Source of the DNA: Panagrolaimus kolymaensis
Lineage: Eukaryota; Nematoda; Chromadorea; Rhabditida; Panagrolaimidae
Length of the DNA stretch: 64,000 bases
NCBI GenBank assembly: GCA_028622995.1
Contig: JAJQJQ010000004.1
Coordinates: 1,798,001 to 1,862,000, forward strand
Direction of reading: 5' to 3'
Shown: one piece after another, positions 1 through 10,639 of the stretch
Layout: every line of letters starts with the position of its first letter
Numbering within the stretch: the stretch's first letter is position 1
The notes under the pieces: generated by a model
Database searches by the model: none
What the model saw: the letters and a program-made list of their open reading frames with translations, nothing else
Told to the model about the DNA's origin: nothing
Program-made: the position numbers and the translations under genes

Positions 1-599
1 TTCTTCTCAGTTTTCCTTTTATTTTGATTGACGTGAAGAGAGAGAAATGGTGATGCCCGCGCCCATTTTTGGTTGGTGCTTTTCAAATTTTTTTCTTTTT
101 AAGGAGTGATAAAATTTCAGGTCGTGATTACCGCTGTCGCTCCTAATCTTTTTTTTCTTCTTCTATTTTATTGTGGGTTATTTTCACATGTAGTACGCAT
201 GCACTTCCCGCATTTTTTTCATTTGCTCCGCGTCTTTCAAAAAATAAGAAATAAATAAAAAATAGGTGGAGGAAGGAAGAAACTAACTGATTATGATCGC
301 GCATGCGCTCGATATTCCTTATATATGTGCATCCCAAAAAAATAAAATTACCACCTGGCGCGATATTTTTTCGATTTAGGTGAATGAAGATGGAGGAGGT
401 AGTACATGGTACCGAGACGATGATGACGCTACAATACATAAGAAGGAAAAAAAGTGGCCTTCTTCCATCTTTGCGCAAAACAGTGTTAAATTTTTCATGA
501 CCCATCAGACTTGACATTTTTTTGCAATTGCAAAATAAAACGTTTCCCGATCGTTTTTTAGGGAAATAAAAAAAACGGGCGATATTTAAAACAGTTTTC
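1..599. other. no assignable gene
   Basis: AT-rich sequence with scattered homopolymers. A 152-residue minus-strand open frame (143-601) has no recognisable domain, and no splice-bounded exon or RNA gene was seen. The related repeats begin just downstream. Confidence 0.5.
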
Positions 600-788
600 A
601 ACTAGGAGATCCTGTTAAAAGCTTGCGGTAGAGCTTTATATAAATCGCTTCGCGATTAACGGCTGGGTCTAGTTTTTAATTATGAGCATGTAAAAATTTA
701 AAAAAATAAATGTGAATGGGTTTTTTTATAAAAACATTAATTCTTATGATTATTTTCTTTGATGCAAAGTTTTATAAATTCTTTCTTG

Positions 789-905
789 CATATCTTTGAG
801 AACCGATCACGCCTTTATCTCCGCTGGCATATCTGGGAGAACCGATAATGCCTTTTTTGCCAATGGTATATTTCGGAGAACCGATCAGGCCATTATCCCA
901 GCTGG
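789..905 (+). repeat. 39-bp minisatellite, three copies
   Basis: Three consecutive 39-bp units lie at 789-827, 828-866 and 867-905. Each has the layout CATATC-like start, GAGAACCGAT core, then GCC and a closing TGG. Further single GAACCGAT motifs occur at about 1310 and 1400. The GAGAACCG core is the same octamer that starts each 35-36 bp unit of the neighbouring satellite. Confidence 0.8.
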
Positions 906-1683
906 TATCACACACTTCAAGCTTAAAGACATACCACTACCCCTTCCACACTTTTATGCCATTAAGGACATACCGTAATGTATTCAAACCATTTGGATAT
1001 GCCTTCCACGTAAACATGCCCCAGGGGTTTATCATTTCCTAACTCTTACATGTCCCTCATGTCTATTTATAGTTCCCTTTCTTAATTTATTGAGAACCGC
1101 TCAAGAAACCACTTTTTTTTTAAAAAAGAACACCACCATTGGATTCCTCATGCAAAAATACAACGGAATTCAAAGATTTATTTGCATTCTTAAAAAATAT
1201 GACATAAGCATGCCCTCTGGCACTTACTATAATCACGTACCTATGTTGATAACTATGAGAATCGATAATGATTCGCAATTTCCCCACTGGTATATTTGAG
1301 AGAACCGATCAAACCTATATGCAAATTTTGCCTTTAGCATATATTTGATAATCGAACAGGCCTTTTTGAAACTTTCCCCTTTGACTAATTATTTGGAAGA
1401 ACCGATAATGGCTCCAAACCATCTAGTCATTCTCTTTATAGCTCACTCCCTTAAAACCTTATTATTTAAAAAATCCATGAAAATTAGTTCAATAATCTCA
1501 AAAAAACATTAAAAAATAATTTGCTTTTTATTTTTCCTTCAATTGCATAAAAAAATATAAAAAAAAACGATTTTTGTCAAATCTTATAGATATTTGCATA
1601 TTCTATATATCGCTAATATTTTTAAAAATCATTAAAAATAATCTAAAACATAATACTTTGACAATCTCATCAAAATAAGCGAA

Positions 1684-1752
1684 AAATGATATCTGGGATT
1701 CGAACCAAACAGCTCCTTTCACAGTCAAAAGCGCTATACCCACAACGCCAAA
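1684..1752 (-). repeat. tRNA-derived (SINE-head-like) segment
   Basis: Read on the minus strand there is an A-box-like TGGCGTTGTGGG (complement of 1739-1750) followed about 35 nt later by a perfect B box, GGTTCGAATCCC (complement of 1695-1706). The order and spacing match a pol III internal promoter. A D-arm-like GCG/CGC pairing is possible, but the acceptor arms do not pair and the T-stem has a mismatch, so this is not a working tRNA gene. It is better called a tRNA-derived repeat head. Equivalent but more decayed sequence recurs in every satellite unit, for example 2738-2790. Confidence 0.6.
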
Positions 1753-1887
1753 AAGGCAAAGAAAAGGGCGGAAAAGACGCATTTTTGAATTTTAATGTTA
1801 AACATGCGTGTATCTCGATATCCATGTTGACTCATGCTAATGCGACAAGTTTTTTCGTAATCTACGGGTGAAACTACCCCATCCTAG

Positions 1888-1930
1888 CTAGATAGAAAGA
1901 TCGGGCCTTCGGCCGGATCGCTCAATCTAG
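1888..1930. other. GC-rich nested hairpin
   Basis: Nested complementary blocks form a stem: CTAGAT (1888-1893) with ATCTAG (1925-1930), then GATC with GATC, then GGCC with GGCC around a TTC loop. In the tandem satellite units the same place reads AATCGGCCGGGTTTTT and no longer folds well. It could be a structural end of the mobile element that seeded the satellite, but no terminal consensus was recognised. Confidence 0.55.
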
Positions 1931-1960
1931 CAACTACCCAGACCTTTTTAACATATATAT

Positions 1961-4900
1961 AACTAGGAGAACCGTTTAGGTTACAGAACTAAAAAAATAG
2001 AGAACCGTGTTAAAAAGTAGAACCGTTTTAAAGGGCTTCACCAAATTTGATAATCACCTTGGACGACTAAGAGCTGATGCTAGCCCTTCGGGTTTGAGGT
2101 CCTTAAAGAACCATTGCGCTTGAAAAGCCTTTGATTTCCTAATTCACCAAAATTGGATTAATGAGAACCGTTAAAAAATCCACCCAAATTGGTATTAGAG
2201 AACCGTCAAAAAATCCACCCAAATTGGTATTAGAGAACCGTCAAAAAATCCACCCAAAATGGGTATTGGAGAACCGTCAAAAAATCCACCCAAAATGGTA
2301 TTAGAACCGTTAAAAAATCCACCCAAATTGGTATTAGAGAACCGTTAAAAAATCCACCCAAAATGGGTATTAGAGAACCGTCAAAAAATCCACCCGAAAT
2401 AGGTATTGGAGAACCGTCAAAAAATCCACCCAAATTGGATTAATGAGAACAGTCAAAAAATCCACCCAAATTGGTATTAGAGAACCGTCAAAAAATCCAC
2501 CCAAATTGGATTAATGAGAACCGTCAAAAAAATCCACCCGATATCTGTACAAAATAATTAATCCATAAATTCAAAGTTAAATTACCTAAGTCTCTAAAAA
2601 ATTCTAAAATATATGGAAATTTCTTGAAAAATTTGCATATTTGTTATGTCCAATAATTTTAAAAAATTATTTAAATATTATTAGCCTCTATAAATATAAT
2701 TAAAACTTATGAAGTTTCATCAAAAAAACCGCCAAAAACTCGAACTTTTCACTTCCATAGCCTCGCTTAAAGTTCCAACCCATTGCGCCAAAGCAACAAA
2801 AGAGAAAAAGTGATTGAAAAAATTTGGAGAAAATTTACATATTCAAACCCAAATGAACTCATTTCCGTCAAGTTGTATTATGTTGAATTTATAAAAATCA
2901 AATACTACATGAAATTTGCTACAGGAATATTTTCCGGACTTTTGAGTTTGATAAATACACCTAATTGACGATTTGAGCAAACTAAGTTTGAAATGATAAA
3001 AAAAACGTGAAAAAATGGCTAAGTCCCGGTTTTACAAACCTTTACGAAAACTTTTTGAATTAGCATATCTTTACTTATGATAAAAAGACTAATTTTCCCG
3101 TAATCTCCATATGAAACTACCCCAGAATCTATAAATAGAAAAATCAAACAATCGGCCGGGTTTTTCAAACTGCTAACTACCCATACCTTTTTTACATATA
3201 TATAACTAGGAGAACCGTTTAGGTTACAGAACTAAAAAAATAGAGAACCGTATTAAAGGGCTTCACCAAATTTGATAATCACCTTGGACGACTAAGAGCT
3301 GATGCTAGCCCTTCGGGTTTGAGGTCCTTAAAGAATCATTGCGCTTGAAAAGCCTTTGATTTCCTAATTCACCAAAATTGGATTAATGAGAACCGTTAAA
3401 AAATCCACCCAAATTGGTATTAGAACCGTTAAAAAATCCACCCAAATTGGTATTAGAGAACCGTTAAAAAATCCACCCAAATTGGTATTAGAGAACCGTC
3501 AAAAAATCCACCCAAATTGGATTAATGAGAACCGTCAAAAAAATCCACCCGATATCTGTACAAAATAATTAATCCATAAATTCAAAGTTAAATTACCTAA
3601 GTCTCTAAAAAATTCTAAAATATATGGAAATTTCTTGAAAAATTTGCATATTTGTTATGTCCAATAATTTTAAAAAATTATTTAAATATTATTAGCCTCT
3701 ATAAATATAATTAAAACTTATGAAGTTTCATCAAAAAAACCGCCAAAAACTCGAACTTTTCACTTCCATAGCCTCGCTTAAAGTTCCAACCCATTGCGCC
3801 AAAGCAACAAAAGAGAAAAAGTGATTGAAAAAATTTGGAGAAAATTTACATATTCAAACCCAAATGAACTCATTTCCGTCAAGTTGTATTATGTTGAATT
3901 TATAAAAATCAAATACTACATGAAATTTGCTACAGGAATATTTTCCGGACTTTTGAGTTTGATAAATACACCTAATTGACGATTTGAGCAAACTAAGTTT
4001 GAAATGATAAAAAAAACGTGAAAAAATGGCTAAGTCCCGGTTTTACAAACCTTTACGAAAACTTTTTGAATTAGCATATCTTTACTTATGATAAAAAGAC
4101 TAATTTTCCCGTAATCTCCATATGAAACTACCCCAGAATCTATAAATAGAAAAATCAAACAATCGGCCGGGTTTTTCAAACTGCTAACTACCCATACCTT
4201 TTTTACATATATATAACTAGGAGAACCGTTTAGGTTACAGAACTAAAAAAATAGAGAACCGTATTAAAGGGCTTCACCAAAGTTGATAATCACCTTGGAC
4301 AACCAAGAGCTGATGCTAGCCCTTCGGGTTTGAGGTCCTTAAAGAATCATTGCGCTTGAAAAGCCTTTGATTTCCTAATTCACCAAAATTGGATTAATGA
4401 GAACCGTTAAAAAATCCACCCAAATTGGTATTAGAACCGTTAAAAAATCCACCCAAATTGGTATTAGAGAACCGTTAAAAAATCCACCCAAATTGGTATT
4501 AGAGAACCGTTAAAAAATCCACCCAAAATGGGTATTAGAGAACCGTCAAAAAATCCACCCGAAATAGGTATTGGAGAACCGTCAAAAAATCCACCCAAAT
4601 TGGATTAATGAGAACCGTCAAAAAAATCCACCCGATATCTGTACAAAATAATTAATCCATAAATTCAAAGTTAAATTACCTAAGTCTCTAAAAAATTCTA
4701 AAATATATGGAAATTTCTTGAAAAATTTGCATATTTGTTATGTCCAATAATTTTAAAAAATTATTTAAATATTATTAGCCTCTATAAATATAATTAAAAC
4801 TTATGAAGTTTCATCAAAAAAACCGCCAAAAACTCGAACTTTTCACTTCCATAGCCTCGCTTAAAGTTCCAACCCATTGCGCCAAAGCAACAAAAGAGAA

Positions 4901-7900
4901 AAAGTGATTGAAAAAATTTGGAGAAAATTTACATATTCAAACCCAAATGAACTCATTTCCGTCAAGTTGTATTATGTTGAATTTATAAAAATCAAATACT
5001 ACATGAAATTTGCTACAGGAATATTTTCCGGACTTTTGAGTTTGATAAATACACCTAATTGACGATTTGAGCAAACTAAGTTTGAAATGATAAAAAAAAC
5101 GTGAAAAAATGGCTAAGTCCCGGTTTTACAAACCTTTACGAAAACTTTTTGAATTAGCATATCTTTACTTATGATAAAAAGACTAATTTTCCCGTAATCT
5201 CCATATGAAACTACCCCAGAATCTATAAATAGAAAAATCAAACAATCGGCCGGGTTTTTCAAACTGCTAACTACCCATACCTTTTTTACATATATATAAC
5301 TAGGAGAACCGTTTAGGTTACAGAACTAAAAAAATAGAGAACCGTATTAAAGGGCTTCACCAAATTTGATAATCACCTTGGACGACTAAGAGCTGATGCT
5401 AGCCCTTCGGGTTTGAGGTCCTTAAAGAATCATTGCGCTTGAAAAGCCTTTGATTTCCTAATTCACCAAAATTGGATTAATGAGAACCGTTAAAAAATCC
5501 ACCCAAATTGGTATTAGAACCGTTAAAAAATCCACCCAAATTGGTATTAGAGAACCGTTAAAAAATCCACCCAAATTGGTATTAGAGAACCGTCAAAAAA
5601 TCCACCCAAATTGGATTAATGAGAACCGTCAAAAAAATCCACCCGATATCTGTACAAAATAATTAATCCATAAATTCAAAGTTAAATTACCTAAGTCTCT
5701 AAAAAATTCTAAAATATATGGAAATTTCTTGAAAAATTTGCATATTTGTTATGTCCAATAATTTTAAAAAATTATTTAAATATTATTAGCCTCTATAAAT
5801 ATAATTAAAACTTATGAAGTTTCATCAAAAAAACCGCCAAAAACTCGAACTTTTCACTTCCATAGCCTCGCTTAAAGTTCCAACCCATTGCGCCAAAGCA
5901 ACAAAAGAGAAAAAGTGATTGAAAAAATTTGGAGAAAATTTACATATTCAAACCCAAATGAACTCATTTCCGTCAAGTTGTATTATGTTGAATTTATAAA
6001 AATCAAATACTACATGAAATTTGCTACAGGAATATTTTCCGGACTTTTGAGTTTGATAAATACACCTAATTGACGATTTGAGCAAACTAAGTTTGAAATG
6101 ATAAAAAAAACGTGAAAAAATGGCTAAGTCCCGGTTTTACAAACCTTTACGAAAACTTTTTGAATTAGCATATCTTTACTTATGATAAAAAGACTAATTT
6201 TCCCGTAATCTCCATATGAAACTACCCCAGAATCTATAAATAGAAAAATCAAACAATCGGCCGGGTTTTTCAAACTGCTAACTACCCATACCTTTTTTAC
6301 ATATATATAACTAGGAGAACCGTGTAATTTACTTGAGAACCGGCTAAATTGGTGGAGATAAAAAAAATTAGAGAACTGTATTAAAAAGCTTTGCCAAATT
6401 TGATTCACCTTCGACGACTAAGAGCTGATGCTAGCCCTTCGGGTTTGAGGTCCTTAAAGAACCATTGCTCTTGAAAGTTATTAATTTTTTAATTCACCCA
6501 AAATGGGTATTTGAGAACCGTCAAAAAATCCACCCAAATTGGATTAATGAGAACCGTCAAAAAATCCACCCAAATTGGTATTAGAGAACCGTCAAAAAAT
6601 CCACTCGAAATAGGTACAAATGATTCCCCAACCATTTCATAATTAAATCACTTCAATCACTAAAAAATTCGAAAAAATATGAAAATTTCTCGAAAAATTT
6701 GCATATTTAACTATCCCAATAATTTTAAAAAATTATTTAAATAATATTCCCCTTCATTCAAATAATTAAAACCTATGAAGTTCCATCGAAAACTCGAACT
6801 TTTCAATTCCTTTGCCTCAAAAAAATTTTCATCCCACTGCGCCAAATCAACAAAAGAGAAAAAGTGATTGAAAAAATTTGGAGAAAATTTACATATTCAA
6901 ACCCAAATGAACTCATTTCCGTCAAGTTGTATTATGTTGAATTTATAAAAATCAAATACTACATGAAATTTGCTAGAGGAATATTTTCCGGACTTTTGAG
7001 TTTGATAAATACACCTAATTGACGATTTGAGCAAACTAAGTTTGAAATGATAAAAAAAACGTGAAAAAATGGCTAAGTCCCGGTTTTACAAACCTTTACG
7101 AAAACTTTTTGAATTAGCATATCTTTACTTATGATAAAAAGACTAATTTTCCCGTAATCTCCATATGAAACTACCCCAGAATCTATAAATAGAAAAATCA
7201 AACAATCGGCCGGGTTTTTCAAACTGCTAACTACCCATACCTTTTTTACATATATATAACTAGGAGAACCGTTTAAGTTACGTGAATAAAAAAAATAGAG
7301 AACCGTATTAAAAAGCTTTGCCAAATTTGATAATCACCTTGGACGACTAAGAGCTGTTGCTAGCCCTTCGGGTTTGAGGCCCTTAAAGAACCATTGCGCT
7401 TGAAAAGCCTTTGATTTCCTAATTCACCCAAATTGGATTAATGAGAACCGTTAAAAAATCCACCCAAATTGGTATTAGAGAACCGTTAAAAAATCCACCC
7501 AAAATGGGTATTTGAGAACCGTTAAAAAATCCACCCAAAATGGGTATTTGAGAACCGTCAAAAAATCCACCCAAATTGGTATTAGAGAACCGTCAAAAAA
7601 TCCACCCGAAATAGGTACAAATGATTCCCCAACCATTTCATAATTAAATCACTTCAATCACTAAAAAATTCGAAAAAATATGAAAATTTCTCGAAAAATT
7701 TGCATATTTAACAATCGCAATAATTTTAAAAAATTATTTAAATAATATTCCCTTTCATTCATATAAATAAAACCTATGAAGTTCCATCAAAAAAACCATC
7801 AAAAACTCGAACTTTTCACTTCCATAGCCTCACTTAAAGTTCCACCCCATTGCGCCAAAGCAACAAAAGAGAAAAAGTGATTGAAAAAATTTGGAGAAAA

Positions 7901-10639
7901 TTTACATATTCAAACCCAAATGAACTCATTTCCGTCAAGTTGTATTATGTTGAATTTATAAAAATCAAATACTACATGAAATTTGCTACAGGAATATTTT
8001 CCGGACTTTTGAGTTTGATAAATACACCTAATTGACGATTTGAGCAAACTAAGTTTGAAATGATAAAAAAAACGTGAAAAAATGGCTAAGTCCCGGTTTT
8101 ACAAACCTTTACGAAAACTTTTTGAATTAGCATATCTTTACTTATGATAAAAAGACTAATTTTCCCGTAATCTCCATATGAAACTACCCCAGAATCTATA
8201 AATAGAAAAATCAAACAATCGGCCGGGTTTTTCAAACTGCTAACTACCCATACCTTTTTTACATATATATAACTAGGAGAACCGTGTTAAATTACAGGAC
8301 TAAAAAATTACCATAAATTTATTTTAAAGGCTTCGCCAAATTTGATAATCGTTTCGCGATTAAGAGCTGATGCTAGCAATTCGGGTTTGAGGTCCTTAAA
8401 GAACCATTGCTCTTGAAAGTTATTAATTTTTTAATTCACCCAAAATGGGTATTTGAGAACCGTCAAAAAATCCACCCAAATTGGATTAATGAGAACCGTC
8501 AAAAAATCCACCCGAAATGGGTATTTGAGAACCGTTAAAAAATCCACCCGAAATGGGTATTTGAGAACCGTTAAAAAATTCACCCGAAATGGGTATTTGA
8601 GAACCGTTAAAAAATCCACCCGAAATGGGTATTTGAGAACCGTTAAAAAATTCACCCGAAATGGGTATTTGAGAACCATTAAAAAATCCACACAAAATGG
8701 ATAATGAGAAGCGCCAAAAAAATCCACCCGAAAATGGTTAAAAATAATTCCCCTTCATTCATTTAATTAAATCCCTTCAATCACTAAAAAATTCTTAAAA
8801 ATATGAAAATTTCTGGAAAAATTTGCATATTTAATTATCCAAATAATTTTAAAAAATTATTTAAATAATATTCCCTTTCATTCAAATAATCAAAACCTAT
8901 GATTTTCCATCAAAGCAAACATGAGAAACTCGAACTTTGAGCCTTCATACCATCGCTAAAAATTCCAGCCCATTGCGCCAATGCTACCAAAGAGAAAAAG
9001 TGATTGAAAAAATTTGGAGAAAATTTACATATTCAAACCCAAATGAACTCATTTCCGTCAAGTTGTATTATGTTGAATTTATAAAAATCAAATACTACAT
9101 GAAATTTGCTACAGGAATATTTTCCGGACTTTTGAGTTTGATAAATACACCTAATTGACGATTTGAGCAAACTAAGTTTAAAATGATAAAAAAAACGTGA
9201 AAAAATGGCTAAGTCCCGGTTTTACAAACCTTTACGAAAACTTTTTGAATTAGCATATCTTTAAATGTGATAAAAAGACTAATTTTCCCATAATCTCCAT
9301 ATGAAACTACCCCAGAATCTATAAATAGAAAAATCAAACAATCGGCCGGGTTTTTCAAACTGCTAACTACCCATACCTTTTTTACATATATATAACTAGG
9401 AGAACCGTTTAGGTTACAGAACTAAAAAAATAGAGAACCGTGTTAAAAAGTAGAACCGTTTTAAAGGGCTTCACCAAATTTGATAATCACCTTGGACGAC
9501 TAAGAACTGATGCTAGCCCTTCGGGTTTGAGGTCCTTAAAGAACCATTGCGCTTGAAAAGCCTTTGATTTCCTAATTCACCAAAATTGGATTAATGAGAA
9601 CCGTTAAAAAATCCACCCAAATTGGTATTAGAGAACCGTCAAAAAATCCACCCAAATTGGTATTAGAGAACCGTCAAAAAATCCACCCAAAATGGGTATT
9701 GGAGAACCGTCAAAAAATCCACCCAAAATGGTATTAGAACCGTTAAAAAATCCACCCAAATTGGTATTAGAGAACCGTTAAAAAATCCACCCAAAATGGG
9801 TATTAGAGAACCGTCAAAAAATCCACCCGAAATAGGTATTGGAGAACCGTCAAAAAATCCACCCAAATTGGATTAATGAGAACAGTCAAAAAATCCACCC
9901 AAATTGGTATTAGAGAACCGTCAAAAAATCCACCCAAATTGGATTAATGAGAACCGTCAAAAAAATCCACCCGATATCTGTACAAAATAATTAATCCATA
10001 AATTCAAAGTTAAATTACCTAAGTCTCTAAAAAATTCTAAAATATATGGAAATTTCTTGAAAAATTTGCATATTTGTTATGTCCAATAATTTTAAAAAAT
10101 TATTTAAATATTATTAGCCTCTATAAATATAATTAAAACTTATGAAGTTTCATCAAAAAAACCGCCAAAAACTCGAACTTTTCACTTCCATAGCCTCGCT
10201 TAAAGTTCCAACCCATTGCGCCAAAGCAACAAAAGAGAAAAAGTGATTGAAAAAATTTGGAGAAAATTTACATATTCAAACCCAAATGAACTCATTTCCG
10301 TCAAGTTGTATTATGTTGAATTTATAAAAATCAAATACTACATGAAATTTGCTACAGGAATATTTTCCGGACTTTTGAGTTTGATAAATACACCTAATTG
10401 ACGATTTGAGCAAACTAAGTTTGAAATGATAAAAAAAACGTGAAAAAATGGCTAAGTCCCGGTTTTACAAACCTTTACGAAAACTTTTTGAATTAGCATA
10501 TCTTTACTTATGATAAAAAGACTAATTTTCCCGTAATCTCCATATGAAACTACCCCAGAATCTATAAATAGAAAAATCAAACAATCGGCCGGGTTTTTCA
10601 AACTGCTAACTACCCATACCTTTTTTACATATATATAAA
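1961..10639 (+). repeat. tandem satellite, eight units of 0.95-1.25 kb
   Basis: Using AACTAGGAGAACCG as phase marker, units start at 1961, 3204, 4215, 5298, 6309, 7258, 8271 and 9394, and the array stops at 10639. Unit lengths are about 1243, 1011, 1083, 1011, 949, 1013, 1123 and 1245 bp. Each unit holds, in order: a short leader, a block with GATGCTAGCCCTTCGGG, a variable 35-36 bp minisatellite, an AT-rich segment with AATTTTAAAAAATTATTTAAA, a decayed tRNA-like stretch, a very conserved 190-bp block, and a tail with CAATCGGCCGGG and ACATATATATA. Length differences come mainly from minisatellite copy number. A 60-codon open frame in the conserved block is present in nearly every unit, but its first codon is not ATG and it is probably non-coding. 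Confidence 0.93.
2160..2545 (+). repeat. 35-36 bp minisatellite tract of satellite unit 1
   Basis: About eleven copies of a 35-36 bp unit starting GAGAACCGT(T/C)AAAAAATC and continuing with a CCACCC block and AAATTGG or AAAATGGG. Comparable tracts are at 3386-3555, 4397-4635, 5480-5648, 6497-6615, 7441-7610, 8430-8735 and 9593-9970. Because 36 is a multiple of three, the tracts give long repetitive open frames on both strands, which are not genes. Confidence 0.9.

Larger units (their letters stand above)
600..1960. repeat. diverged outlier of the 1-kb satellite family
   Basis: This stretch carries old or variant versions of satellite pieces: an AACTAGGAGA-like start near 600, a small AATCGC-TTC-GCGATT hairpin near 645-659, dispersed GAGAACCGAT motifs between 789 and 1410, a tRNA-derived stretch at 1684-1752 and a larger hairpin at 1888-1930. 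The corresponding tRNA-like and hairpin parts inside the tandem satellite units are more decayed, so this flank may preserve an older form of the element. The ancestor-descendant relation is inference. Confidence 0.6.

Noticed and set aside
143..601. 152-residue minus-strand open frame
   Set aside because: No domain, odd composition and no splice or start context; likely chance in A-rich sequence.
1684..1752. Functional tRNA gene
   Set aside because: A and B boxes fit, but acceptor arms do not pair and the T-stem is imperfect.
2230..2433. Open frames in the minisatellite (also 8431-8727 on both strands and 9663-9866)
   Set aside because: They exist because the repeat period is 35-36 bp; the peptides are simple repeats on both strands.
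1961..10639. CRISPR-like array
   Set aside because: Repeats are directly abutting minisatellite units without unique spacers, in a eukaryotic genome.
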